From Candidatus Uhrbacteria bacterium (lineage in GTDB: Bacteria; Patescibacteriota; Patescibacteriia; 2-12-FULL-60-25), in the NCBI GenBank assembly GCA_009691315.1, contig SICT01000027.1, forward strand, positions 1 to 12,591: 12,591 nt of DNA. Direction: 5' to 3'. Below are positions 1 to 6,587 of this stretch, one piece after another. The notes under the pieces were generated by a model that saw only the letters and a program-made list of their open reading frames with translations, searched no databases and had not been told where the DNA came from. Position 1 is the stretch's first letter. The number at the start of each line of letters is the position of its first letter. The translations under genes and the position numbers were made by a program.

Positions 1-43
1 GTGTCGCACCTTTAATAAAGGAGATCGGTTCTTCGAGACGGAG

Positions 44-91
44 CATGAAGACATTAAAACATGAAAACACTGGAACATGAAAGTGATTGAC
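44..91. repeat. Degenerate short tandem repeat, 3 x 16 bp
   Basis: Three imperfect 16-bp units lie head to tail, each beginning CATGAA: CATGAAGACATTAAAA, CATGAAAACACTGGAA and CATGAAAGTGATTGAC. They can also be read as six 8-mers. The last unit runs into the -35 box of the downstream promoter. No gene is supported in bases 1-86. The role is unknown; it may be simple-repeat DNA or a binding array. Confidence 0.5.
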
Positions 92-115
92 AGAATGGCT
101 TTAATTATGATAATT
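87..115 (+). promoter_or_regulatory. Sigma70-type promoter of the asparaginase-like gene
   Basis: TTGACA at 87-92 is followed by GATAAT at 109-114 (spacer 16), or ATAATT at 110-115 (spacer 17). The predicted start of transcription is about 40 nt upstream of the favoured TTG start codon at 163. Confidence 0.6.
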
Positions 116-162
116 GAAAATCACGAAGCGACACGATCGCTCTCGCCATGGAGGAGGAAATT

Positions 163-1347
163 TTGAAAAACGCACATCACGCACTCATGGAGCGATGTGT
201 CCGACCGTTTCATTCGCCAGACGAACTGCCGGAGGACATCCGCCGGCAAATCGCCACGCTCGATCCGAGTCCAAAAAAGAAACGGATCGCCGCCTTGCAC
301 TACGGCGGTACCTTCCTGATGAAGCCAGATGCTCGAGGCGAACTCGAACCGGTCAACGATCCCAGTATCATCCTTGAGGCCATCGGATCCAAAGGTGCGG
401 GCGACCTCAAAGACGCCCAAATCATCTGGATTCCGGTCTATGAACCACTGATCGACTCGATCGAGGCCCGTTGGTATCACTGGGTGTCCATCGGAAACTT
501 GATCCGCTTGCTGTACGACCACTTCGACGGCTTCGCGGTCCTGGGCGGCACCGACACCATGGCCCAGATGGTCGCGGCACTTGGTCTCATGTTCCCGCGC
601 AAGTTCGGCAAGCCGATCATTTGCACGGGCGCCCAAGCGTCGGTTTTCCAGATGTGGTCGGACGCCATGCAGAACTTGTACTTTTGCTTCAGCGCCGCCA
701 TGCACCCGATCAGCGGTGTGTACCTAGCGTTCAACAATGTCCTGCGTCGCGCCATCAATGTGCGCAAAATCAAGGACAAGGGGTTCGATGCCTTCACAGG
801 TCCGGCCTCGACCATCGTCGGATCGCTGGACTCGGACGGCGTGCATGTGTTCCCGCACGCGCCCCCGAGCAATCCCTTCATCACCAGTCGAGAACTCATC
901 TATCTCCCGAACTTCCGCGATGGGATCCATCCGATCGAAATCTGTCCGGCTCTGCTCGGAAGTACGATCCAAAAAAGTGGTGATAATGCGGACACGCAGG
1001 TCGTCCTCCTCGTCAGTTTGGGTGCCGGCAACATGCGGACAAAACCAAGTTTCCCCGGCGAGATCACCCACATCGATGGGATGCGCGCTCTGATCCAACG
1101 CGGCATACCAGTCGTTGTCGGAAGTTCCATGGTCGACGGATCCATGCAAAGCCCCTACGCCGCCGGCGGCGAAGTCAGACGCGCCGATGCCATCCTCCGT
1201 GGAACCTGCACCGGCGCCATGCTGGAAGCCAAAATCCAGCACTGTCTGGCCCGCGCCTGGAGCGTGGCCGGAGATCGTGTGGACCTGGACGAATTCCGCC
1301 GCCTCATGGAAACCGACCTCATCGGCGAACTGTCCATCGGTTACTAG
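163..1347 (+). CDS. Asparaginase/glutaminase-family protein
   Basis: This is probably a cytoplasmic amidohydrolase of the L-asparaginase type I/GatD-like fold, acting on asparagine or a related amide. In the 394-residue form, Y-GGT at about 47-50 matches the family's TGGT nucleophile loop, and GGTDTMA at 128-134 matches the second catalytic block with Thr130-Asp131. TGAQAS and SDAMQNL follow at the positions of the family's TGAM and SDG-NL motifs. A lysine in the NVRK segment (about Lys202) before FDAF could be the triad lysine. The start is chosen at TTG 163 because GAGGAGG (151-157) lies 5 nt upstream; an in-frame ATG at 148 has no ribosome-binding site, and ATG 187 is a third option. The N-terminal 40 residues and the C-terminal tail are longer than in bacterial enzymes of about 330 residues. 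The family is fairly certain, the substrate is not. Confidence 0.8.
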   Translation: MKNAHHALMERCVRPFHSPDELPEDIRRQIATLDPSPKKKRIAALHYGGTFLMKPDARGELEPVNDPSIILEAIGSKGAGDLKDAQIIWIPVYEPLIDSIEARWYHWVSIGNLIRLLYDHFDGFAVLGGTDTMAQMVAALGLMFPRKFGKPIICTGAQASVFQMWSDAMQNLYFCFSAAMHPISGVYLAFNNVLRRAINVRKIKDKGFDAFTGPASTIVGSLDSDGVHVFPHAPPSNPFITSRELIYLPNFRDGIHPIEICPALLGSTIQKSGDNADTQVVLLVSLGAGNMRTKPSFPGEITHIDGMRALIQRGIPVVVGSSMVDGSMQSPYAAGGEVRRADAILRGTCTGAMLEAKIQHCLARAWSVAGDRVDLDEFRRLMETDLIGELSIGY

Positions 1348-1362
1348 CGCTCTTTCTTTTTC

Positions 1363-1393
1363 TCCCCTGAGCTTTATCGAAGGGGATTTTTTT
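1363..1393 (+). terminator. Intrinsic terminator of the asparaginase-like gene
   Basis: Stem TCCCCT (1363-1368) pairs with AGGGGA (1381-1386) across a 12-nt loop GAGCTTTATCGA, followed by seven T (1387-1393). It lies 15 nt after the stop codon. The loop resembles that of the terminator at 2045-2079. Confidence 0.75.
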
Positions 1394-1429
1394 ATTTCAA
1401 AAAGACCGAGGTTCACCCGATCTTTTTGC

Positions 1430-1506
1430 TGGTGCAGCCAGGACGATTCGAACGTCCGACCTCTTCCTTCGCAGGGAAGCGCTCTATCCAGCTGAGCTAT
1501 GGCTGC
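1430..1506 (-). tRNA. tRNA-Arg (anticodon GCG)
   Basis: Full cloverleaf on the minus strand: acceptor GCAGCCA/TGGCTGC, D-stem GCTC/GAGC, anticodon stem CTTCC/GGAAG with loop CTGCGAA (anticodon GCG), T-stem GGACG/CGTCC with TTCGAAT, discriminator A and an encoded CCA (1430-1432). GCG reads CGC, and CGU by wobble. Most bacteria instead encode ACG and deaminate it to ICG. The gene lies 8 nt after the stop codon of the membrane protein gene, with which it is probably co-transcribed. Confidence 0.95.
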
Positions 1507-1535
1507 GCGTTCTCTTATATTCTTAAGAGTCGCGC
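1505..1535 (-). other. Hairpin at the mRNA/tRNA-Arg junction
   Basis: GCGCG (1505-1509) pairs with CGCGC (1531-1535), and CTCTTA (1512-1517) with TAAGAG (1524-1529), around a 6-nt loop with small one- or two-base bulges. It covers the stop region of the upstream gene and the first two bases of tRNA-Arg. There is no T-run, so it is not a classical terminator. It could cap the mRNA 3' end after the tRNA is cut free. Confidence 0.45.
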
Positions 1536-2024
1536 AATAATATCAGAGAAATGTTCTCCCTGCAAGTCTAAATCTTCTTTAAGAAATTGCCGCAAATGAT
1601 CGCGAATCTGAACGGGATCTTGGTCTTCAAGCGGGATACGCAAGCGCGGGCGCATGGAACTAGCTGGTTCGATATACAACATTTTTGTCATAGGCGGCTG
1701 ATATACGAGCGCGAACTCTTCGATATCAGAATAACTATAAAGTTTCCCATCGCGGACAATCCCGTGCGCACCAATTTGAATCAAAATTTTTCGTGGCTCG
1801 TCATGGCCAGCTAGAAGCAAAATAATTGCAATGAGCAAAATCAAAAACGCAAAAAGAAAATTCGCGGTCCAAATGGCATACGCCACAAAAAAAAGCGCGA
1901 TCACAACCATCCCAGCATACCAACCTGGCCCACGCTCATGATGAATATGCGCTGGCGCTTCCCACACAAATTCTTCTTGATTCAAAACGAGCGTATCATG
2001 CAATTCCTGCGGATAATAAACCAT
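1515..2024 (-). CDS. Small two-helix membrane protein, unknown function
   Basis: The 169-residue product is not assigned to a named family. A polar N-terminus rich in His and aromatic residues (EFVWEAPAHIHHERGPGWY) precedes two closely spaced hydrophobic helices at about 35-52 and 55-73, forming a hairpin. A soluble C-terminal domain of about 95 residues follows, with alternating beta-like stretches (IQIGAHGIVRDGKLYSY; MLYIEPASS) and a charged helical end, somewhat like a PH-type fold. That resemblance is an inference. No clear Shine-Dalgarno precedes ATG 2024; an AT-rich TATTATA lies just upstream and may be a -10 element giving a very short leader. It is GC-poorer than both neighbouring blocks. 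tRNA-Arg follows 8 nt after its stop. Confidence 0.75.
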   Translation of the reverse strand: MVYYPQELHDTLVLNQEEFVWEAPAHIHHERGPGWYAGMVVIALFFVAYAIWTANFLFAFLILLIAIILLLAGHDEPRKILIQIGAHGIVRDGKLYSYSDIEEFALVYQPPMTKMLYIEPASSMRPRLRIPLEDQDPVQIRDHLRQFLKEDLDLQGEHFSDIIARLLRI

Positions 2025-2044
2025 AGATAAAAATATAATAGCAT

Positions 2045-2079
2045 AAAAAAAATCCCCCGTCGCATAAAGCTCTGGGGGA
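2045..2079 (-). terminator. Intrinsic terminator of the channel/OmpA operon
   Basis: On the minus strand TCCCCC (2079-2074) pairs with GGGGGA (2058-2053) across a 15-nt loop, then eight T (2052-2045). It lies just after the OmpA-like stop codon. Confidence 0.8.
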
Positions 2080-2092
2080 GAAGAACGAACGA

Positions 2093-2824
2093 CTACTCGC
2101 TGCGCACCCGGAGCTCGACCCTCCGCCGTGCGGGGTTCGAACCAGGGAAGCCAGGAGAAATTGTGCCACTGGGCAGAACGGTCTGACCGGCTGAGTAAGC
2201 CCGGACAATCACGCCCCTGTTGCTCAAGCGCGGATCACTGCGCAACACTTTGGCCACGGCTGTCGCGCGCGCCATGGCGAGCCCGGTGTTGTCGATCGCC
2301 GCGAGCGTTGAGGCAGAACCGCGACCGTTGACCACCTTGAGGAGGTCTCGGTCGAGCGTACTACCCCGTCCCCCGTGGAGCGGGGCCTCATCCGTGTGAC
2401 CCACGACCTCGATCACCTTGGCGCTCTTGGCAGTGACCATGGCGGCGAGGCTCGGAATGATCTTCCCGCGCAGAGCCCGCTCGAAAACCGCGGGGATCTC
2501 GGCATGACCTGAGGCAAAGGTGAACCCCTCGGACTCGGACAGGACGAGAATCGACGGCTGCTTTAGCTTCACGTCTTTTTCCGTGAGGCCTACCTGCTTG
2601 AGCAGGGCCGCATGCCGTTCCTCGAGCGCCTTCTTGGCGTCCTCGGCCACCTTCTTATCAGCCACGACCTGGTCGTACTCCGCCTGATTCGGGTGCTTCT
2701 GAGAAAACAGCACCCCTAGCACTACGGTGGTGACGAAGAGGATCGCAACCAGGAAGTAGAGCTGGTCGAGCCCGAGCAAGCGCTCGTGATCGGCGTCATC
2801 GCTATTCCCATTGGAGAAACTCAT
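2093..2824 (-). CDS. MotB/ZorB-like membrane protein with OmpA peptidoglycan-binding domain
   Basis: The 243-residue product has a polar N-terminus and one membrane helix at about 21-41 preceded by Asp20 (GLDQLYFLVAILF). That placement is the same as the proton-binding aspartate of MotB, TolR/ExbD and ZorB. A short charged coiled coil spans about 46-78. An OmpA/MotB C-terminal domain covers about 92-240: FTFASGHAEI, then VVGHTDE (140-146), the ARATAVAKVL helix, and NPARRRVEL at the end matching the family's NRRVEI. I infer the stator-anchor subunit of a proton channel, with the OmpA domain holding peptidoglycan. Its ATG overlaps the stop of the upstream channel gene by 4 nt (ATGA), so translation is probably coupled; there is no clear Shine-Dalgarno of its own. 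It is clearly GC-rich. Confidence 0.85.
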   Translation of the reverse strand: MSFSNGNSDDADHERLLGLDQLYFLVAILFVTTVVLGVLFSQKHPNQAEYDQVVADKKVAEDAKKALEERHAALLKQVGLTEKDVKLKQPSILVLSESEGFTFASGHAEIPAVFERALRGKIIPSLAAMVTAKSAKVIEVVGHTDEAPLHGGRGSTLDRDLLKVVNGRGSASTLAAIDNTGLAMARATAVAKVLRSDPRLSNRGVIVRAYSAGQTVLPSGTISPGFPGSNPARRRVELRVRSE

Positions 2825-3537
2825 GCCGCACCGCCGGGGCCAGCACCCGGACCGCCAGCAGAACTGCCGAACAAGTTCTGCAGATTCTGCATGAGCCTTC
2901 CCAGACCCTCGAGGAATAGGTTGTTGTCCTTGAGGAGCCGAACTTCTTGCTCCTTCAGGGCGACAACCTCGCGCTGGTGATCCACAGCTTGACGGTACAA
3001 GTCCGTCATCTGCGCGATCAGGGCCGGATCAACGCCCATGGCCACGGCCGCAGCCGTGCCAACCGGAAGTCCGGCGGCTGCCGCGGCACCATTGGCGGAG
3101 CCGTAGCGAACCTTCTCCATCGTTTTGAAGCGGGGACCAATGGAGGCTGAGAGCGCCGAACAGACCAGGCCCTCGCCCACCGGAAAAACCAGAGGCTGAA
3201 GGGTGTACCAGGTCATCTTGCCGATCTCCGTGTCCTGCGTGAACAACTGGAGACCACCGACCGCGAGGCTCAACATGAGCGCGGTCAGGCCGTAGCCGTA
3301 GATGTTGAGCGCGACGTCGCTAAGCGACAGCGGCTCCGAGATGATCAGCCCCGTGCGCGGATCCATCACCGGCGGCTTGGACCGCAGGTAAAGCCCGATC
3401 ATGGTGAGGTACAACATGCCCCCCACCGAACCGGCCAGGTAGCCGTAGATGGCCACATCGTGGCCAAACACGACACCGAGCCCTGCCATCAGAAGCATGA
3501 AGACCGTGGTCCAGTTTTGGTGCCGCAAGTAGCGCAT
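2821..3537 (-). CDS. MotA/TolQ/ExbB-like four-helix membrane protein
   Basis: The 238-residue product has predicted helices at about 11-26, 29-51, 75-98 and 110-134. The last contains PLVFPVGEGLVCSALSASIG, resembling the small-residue channel helix of MotA/TolQ/ExbB proteins. The Ala/Gly-rich stretch 148-170 leads to a coiled coil at about 175-222 (DLYRQAVDHQ to LMQNLQNLF) and a Gly/Pro/Ala tail. The start is set at ATG 3537, not upstream, because GGAGGAGG lies 7 nt before it. The next gene overlaps it by 4 nt and encodes a MotB-like partner, the arrangement of motAB, exbBD and zorAB. The family call rests more on this pairing and topology than on a diagnostic motif. It is shorter than MotA or ZorA (the latter has a much longer tail). 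Confidence 0.65.
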   Translation of the reverse strand: MRYLRHQNWTTVFMLLMAGLGVVFGHDVAIYGYLAGSVGGMLYLTMIGLYLRSKPPVMDPRTGLIISEPLSLSDVALNIYGYGLTALMLSLAVGGLQLFTQDTEIGKMTWYTLQPLVFPVGEGLVCSALSASIGPRFKTMEKVRYGSANGAAAAAGLPVGTAAAVAMGVDPALIAQMTDLYRQAVDHQREVVALKEQEVRLLKDNNLFLEGLGRLMQNLQNLFGSSAGGPGAGPGGAA

Positions 3538-3581
3538 CGTGAGACCTCCTCCAAAAAACGTGTGGCGAACGTTGAAATTGA

Positions 3582-3599
3582 CCCCGCAATACTGCGAGG
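3582..3599 (-). other. Hairpin in the 5' leader of the channel gene
   Basis: CCTCGCA and TGCGGGG (minus strand) form a 7-bp stem, with one G-U pair, closing a 4-nt loop. It lies about 45 nt upstream of the start codon in a leader of roughly 110 nt. The leader of the sister operon is only about 35 nt. It may affect mRNA stability or translation. Confidence 0.4.
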
Positions 3600-3654
3600 G
3601 TTGCGATTTGTGAAGCGTCCCCAATCCCAATTTTACTGGGAAATGTGACGGTGG

Positions 3655-3683
3655 AATATAGCAGGAAAAAGGCACTTTGTCAA
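3655..3683 (-). promoter_or_regulatory. Sigma70-type promoter of the channel/OmpA operon
   Basis: Minus strand: a perfect TTGACA (3683-3678), a 17-nt spacer and TATATT (3660-3655). The spacer contains GTGCCTTTTT and ends in TGC before the -10 box. It closely resembles the promoter at 6588-6616. The -35 box lies 32 nt from the start codon of the divergent antitoxin gene. Confidence 0.8.
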
Positions 3684-3714
3684 TGCTCGTTCTTTCTGTT
3701 AATCTGACCTTAAT

Positions 3715-3861
3715 ATGCAAGCGACTCTTAAAACAAAACCAAACAAAATAACGAAACCAAAAGAACTGCCTGAGAGCTGGTACAAAGCTCAGGGATTATT
3801 GCGATACAAACGAAAAGCGATTCAACGAGAGTACGAACGTATCCGTGCAGAATGGAGATAA
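3715..3861 (+). CDS. Small antitoxin-like protein (VapB position)
   Basis: A 48-residue, strongly basic product from ATG 3715, ending 6 nt before the PIN-domain gene. The N-terminus is Lys/Thr/Pro-rich (TLKTKPNKITKPKE); then LPESWYKAQGLL is followed by a basic helix ending RIRAEWR. A short helical tail of this kind could be the toxin-binding segment of an antitoxin. No ribbon-helix-helix or AbrB DNA-binding domain is visible, so self-regulation is uncertain. There is no Shine-Dalgarno upstream. The assignment rests mainly on position directly before a vapC-like gene. Confidence 0.6.
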   Translation: MQATLKTKPNKITKPKELPESWYKAQGLLRYKRKAIQREYERIRAEWR

Positions 3862-3867
3862 AATCCT

Positions 3868-4242
3868 ATGACGATTGATGCAAATATCGTCATTGACTTG
3901 CTCAACGGCGATCTGTTGATCGCCCAGGCGTTCAAAACATGGCGCGCTTCTGAATTAGCCCTCTTTTTACCGACGATCGCTGAAACGGAAGTTCTGTCAC
4001 TCTCCAAACTCACTCCAATCGAACGAAAAACAATTGAGAAATTTATCGAGGAAAACTTTATTTCTATTCCTTTTGATCGCTCCATCGCCCGAATAGCGGC
4101 GAGCATCAGACGAGATTATCACCTGAAACTTCCGGATGCCGCTATCGCCGCAACGGCATTTTATACGCGGACTCCCATTGTCACTCGAAACGTAAAAGAT
4201 TTTCGACGCATCACAAATTTAGAAGTGATTAATATAAAATAA
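3868..4242 (+). CDS. vapC: VapC-type PIN-domain ribonuclease toxin
   Basis: The 124-residue product has the length and acidic-residue layout of VapC toxins. MTIDANIVIDLL holds Asp4, the first metal-binding residue. IAETEV carries Glu39/Glu41, LPDAAIAATAF carries Asp90, and TRNVKDFRRI carries Asp111. VapC proteins are Mg-dependent endoribonucleases that cut tRNA or rRNA and are held inactive by their antitoxin. A weak GGAG (3854-3857), inside the end of the antitoxin gene, lies 10 nt upstream of the ATG. The pair is AT-richer than the genes on both sides and points the other way, consistent with insertion between the two - strand operons. Confidence 0.88.
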   Translation: MTIDANIVIDLLNGDLLIAQAFKTWRASELALFLPTIAETEVLSLSKLTPIERKTIEKFIEENFISIPFDRSIARIAASIRRDYHLKLPDAAIAATAFYTRTPIVTRNVKDFRRITNLEVINIK

Positions 4243-4244
4243 AA

Positions 4245-4278
4245 TTAAAAAAAGGCGGAGCTTGTGGGCTACGCCTTG
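4245..4278 (-). terminator. Intrinsic terminator of the J-domain/VWA operon
   Basis: On the minus strand AGGCGTAGC (4276-4268) pairs, with one mismatch, with GCTCCGCCT (4261-4253), followed by a T-run (4253-4245). It separates the VWA gene from the oppositely oriented toxin gene, so the VWA unit is unlikely to read through into the channel operon. Confidence 0.75.
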
Positions 4279-4291
4279 AAAGGGAAAAGTC

Positions 4292-5242
4292 CTACTTGTT
4301 GCCGCTCAGGAGCTTGCCGGCAAAAGCCTGCGAGCTTCCCGACAGCGCCCGGCCGTCTGCGCCGCCGTGCGCGGTCAGATACTTCTGAACCAGCGCGTTG
4401 CCGCCCTGGACCGAGCCGCCCGCGGCCGCGAGGATGGCCATGACCGCCATGTGCGTCATGTCGTCCGATCCATCCAGCTTGCCGGTCTGCCCACCCGACA
4501 ACGCCGCGATGCACGCAAAGCTCTGGGCGCAACGACCGTCATTTCCCACCACGAAGGTGTGGATGGGGATCTTGCGCTCCTTGCAGATCTGCGCGATATC
4601 CTCGGCCGTGCGCTTGTCTCCCTGGCCCTCGCGCTGGAGATTGGTCCGGGTGTGCGCCTGCTCGTCTCCGGCCACGAGCACGACCTTGAAGGTGTTCTGA
4701 GCGAGCACCTTCTCGAGACCCGCTTCGACCGCCTCGCCGCCGTTGCCCTCCCCGCCGCTCGTCTGGATGCGACGGAGATAGCTCTCGAGCACCTCGACCT
4801 CATCGGTCAGCGCCGACATCTCCACCAGCAACGATCCGCTCCCGTAGTCGCGGTAGTTGATGATCTGGATGCGGATCTTGAGACCCTTCGGGGCCGTTTC
4901 ATAGATCCGCCTGATGATCTCACCGATCTGCTGCTTCGCAGAGGCGATGAGGTAGTCCATGCTCCCGGTTGAGTCCAGAAGCAGGGCAACGTCGAGCGTC
5001 CCGACGACCACCGTCGCGGATCCTCCCTCCTGCTTGCCCCGCAACCGGAGCTGCTCCTTGAGGTCCTGGGGCTTGATCGCCGGTGCGGCCAGTGCCGCGG
5101 GCGCGGCGCCCGGGAGGAGCCGATCTGCCGCCGGATTGCCGGCGGGAAGTCGCGGCGCCGCGACCTTCGGATCGCTGGGCGCGGCGGGCAACGTGCCCAC
5201 CGAACCAACCTTCTTGTCTTTCTTGCCGTCGAACATTCCCAT
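4292..5242 (-). CDS. VWA-domain protein with MIDAS-like motif
   Basis: The 316-residue product starts with a Lys-rich segment and a Pro/Ala-rich linker (about 15-58), then a von Willebrand factor A domain at about 82-275. Its MIDAS-like loop is DSTGSM (90-95), with Thr in place of the usual first Ser. INYRDYG (128-134), SGGEGNGGEAVEAGL (162-176) and VVLVAGDEQAH (187-197) follow the layout of VWA domains seen in alpha-kinase (VwkA)-type proteins. No signal peptide or membrane helix is visible, so it should be cytoplasmic. ATG 5242 is chosen because GGAGG (5252-5248) lies 5 nt upstream; an in-frame GTG at 5248 overlaps that site. It follows the J-domain gene by 28 nt in the same operon. VWA domains often mediate metal-dependent protein contacts; here I infer a partner or scaffold for the J-domain protein. 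It is among the most GC-rich genes here. Confidence 0.85.
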   Translation of the reverse strand: MGMFDGKKDKKVGSVGTLPAAPSDPKVAAPRLPAGNPAADRLLPGAAPAALAAPAIKPQDLKEQLRLRGKQEGGSATVVVGTLDVALLLDSTGSMDYLIASAKQQIGEIIRRIYETAPKGLKIRIQIINYRDYGSGSLLVEMSALTDEVEVLESYLRRIQTSGGEGNGGEAVEAGLEKVLAQNTFKVVLVAGDEQAHTRTNLQREGQGDKRTAEDIAQICKERKIPIHTFVVGNDGRCAQSFACIAALSGGQTGKLDGSDDMTHMAVMAILAAAGGSVQGGNALVQKYLTAHGGADGRALSGSSQAFAGKLLSGNK

Positions 5243-5270
5243 GGTCACCTCCAGTTGGAATTGAAATTCG

Positions 5271-6545
5271 TTACGCAGCGGCTTGCGCGGCGGGATTCGC
5301 CGGCTTGCCCTTGTTCAGAATATCATAGGCCTCGGCCACTTGCTTGAACATTTCCTCAGCCGTTTTCTGTTCGGCTTTCGGAGCTTGCGCGTGCCGATCC
5401 GGGTGATACAGCATGGCCGCTCGGCGATAGCGACTCTTGATCTGCGCCTTATCGGGATTATCCGACTCGGAGAAACCAAGACGCTTGGCCATCTCGACCC
5501 ACTGATTCCAGGTCTCGAGAGCTGCCGAAGGCGGAGGGGCATTGAACCCCGGTGCACCATTGGCCTGAAGCTCAGCGATGAAATCGTAGAGGCTCTGGAG
5601 AACCATATCCAGATTATTGATCGCCTCTGCAATTTGGTCGATGTCGAGTTCGGATGTCCTCAGAGCCTTGACGTTGTCGTCGTAGCTCAGGATATATCCG
5701 TCTCGCAGATCAACGTTGGCCAAGGCCCACGGATCATTGGGATCCGCCGGCCAATTCTGGGCCATGAACGAGATCTGTTCCTCGTACAACTTCACGAGGT
5801 CATCGAACCGATCCTGCAGAGCCACAAACATGTTCTGCAGTTGCTGAGCCTCAGCCGCATCATTTGCGGCGAGTTTGAACGGGTTGGTCAAGAATCCGCT
5901 GAGCGGATCCAGCAACCCAACCACATAGAACGGAAAGACGATTCGCTGGCCCACGGTCTGGGCATCGCGCACGATGCGAAACACTGTTTGCGCCACCGTG
6001 ATCATCTGCTCTGCCACGCCGTACTGGCGCTCACGGAGCTGATGACGAACTTCCATTTTCAGATCATCCGACAGCTCCGGCATCTGCCCAAGTTCGAGCA
6101 AAATGCCGATCGCCTGTTCGAGTTTTGCTACCTCTCGCCTGTCGGCCTTGAGCCCGCGCAAAAGCTTGTACTCGAGTCCGAAATCCTCCACGAAGCGTTC
6201 GAACGCTTCGAACGGATCCGGGGCCAGGCCGAGCCACCGGAGATATTCCGGCGGGATCCACTTGATGCGATAGCGCGCGAAAATCGCGTGCATCGCCTGC
6301 TCCTGGATGCCCGGGAGCGCGGGGTGAAGCCGCGGATCAAAGGGCACGGCAAAGCCCTTGATGCGCGGGTTGAAGGTCAGTCCGCTCGTGAGCGGTACCA
6401 CGACCTCAACCGGATTCAGCGCAGCCGCCCCAGGCGACCGACCCTTGAGCCCATAGCGACGCAGACGGTCGCCGAGCCCGGTCAACCGAAACCGCATCAG
6501 CAGCTCAGTCAACCACTCAACAAACCGATCCTTGGCATTGGCCAT
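5271..6545 (-). CDS. Large protein with C-terminal DnaJ (J) domain
   Basis: The 424-residue product carries a J-domain at about 348-414: LGFSESDNPDKAQIKSRYRRA, the invariant HPD loop at 381-383, then a helix with EAYDILNKG. There is no G/F region or zinc-finger domain, so this is a class III J-protein expected to stimulate an Hsp70 on a specific client or complex. The N-terminal 345 residues match nothing I recognise. They have a basic amphipathic start (RFVEWLTELLMRFRLTG), a Pro-containing hydrophobic segment (FPFYVVGLLDPLSGFL, about 205-220) that could touch the membrane, and long acidic helices. ATG 6545 is chosen because GAGGAGG lies about 6 nt upstream; the frame extends further but without such a site. 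It is the first gene of the VWA operon. Confidence 0.85.
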   Translation of the reverse strand: MANAKDRFVEWLTELLMRFRLTGLGDRLRRYGLKGRSPGAAALNPVEVVVPLTSGLTFNPRIKGFAVPFDPRLHPALPGIQEQAMHAIFARYRIKWIPPEYLRWLGLAPDPFEAFERFVEDFGLEYKLLRGLKADRREVAKLEQAIGILLELGQMPELSDDLKMEVRHQLRERQYGVAEQMITVAQTVFRIVRDAQTVGQRIVFPFYVVGLLDPLSGFLTNPFKLAANDAAEAQQLQNMFVALQDRFDDLVKLYEEQISFMAQNWPADPNDPWALANVDLRDGYILSYDDNVKALRTSELDIDQIAEAINNLDMVLQSLYDFIAELQANGAPGFNAPPPSAALETWNQWVEMAKRLGFSESDNPDKAQIKSRYRRAAMLYHPDRHAQAPKAEQKTAEEMFKQVAEAYDILNKGKPANPAAQAAA

Positions 6546-6587
6546 TGTGGCCTCCTCAATGAATGGATTGTAAAAGAACAACGCGCC

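Noticed and set aside
121..1416. Antisense frames of 194 and 230 codons across the asparaginase-like gene
   Set aside because: The + strand has the family motifs, a strong ribosome-binding site, a promoter and a terminator; the antisense frames have none.
3538..3720. N-terminal extension of the channel protein by 61 residues
   Set aside because: It would contain the promoter and leader hairpin, and ATG 3537 has a strong GGAGGAGG 7 nt upstream.
4367..4972. A 201-codon open frame on the + strand
   Set aside because: It is the antisense shadow of the GC-rich VWA gene, which carries the MIDAS motif; long shadow frames are expected in GC-rich DNA.
2093..6545. A complete known Zorya system
   Set aside because: No ZorC, ZorD helicase or ZorE HNH nuclease is present, and the ZorA-like protein lacks the long tail, so only the channel core is comparable.
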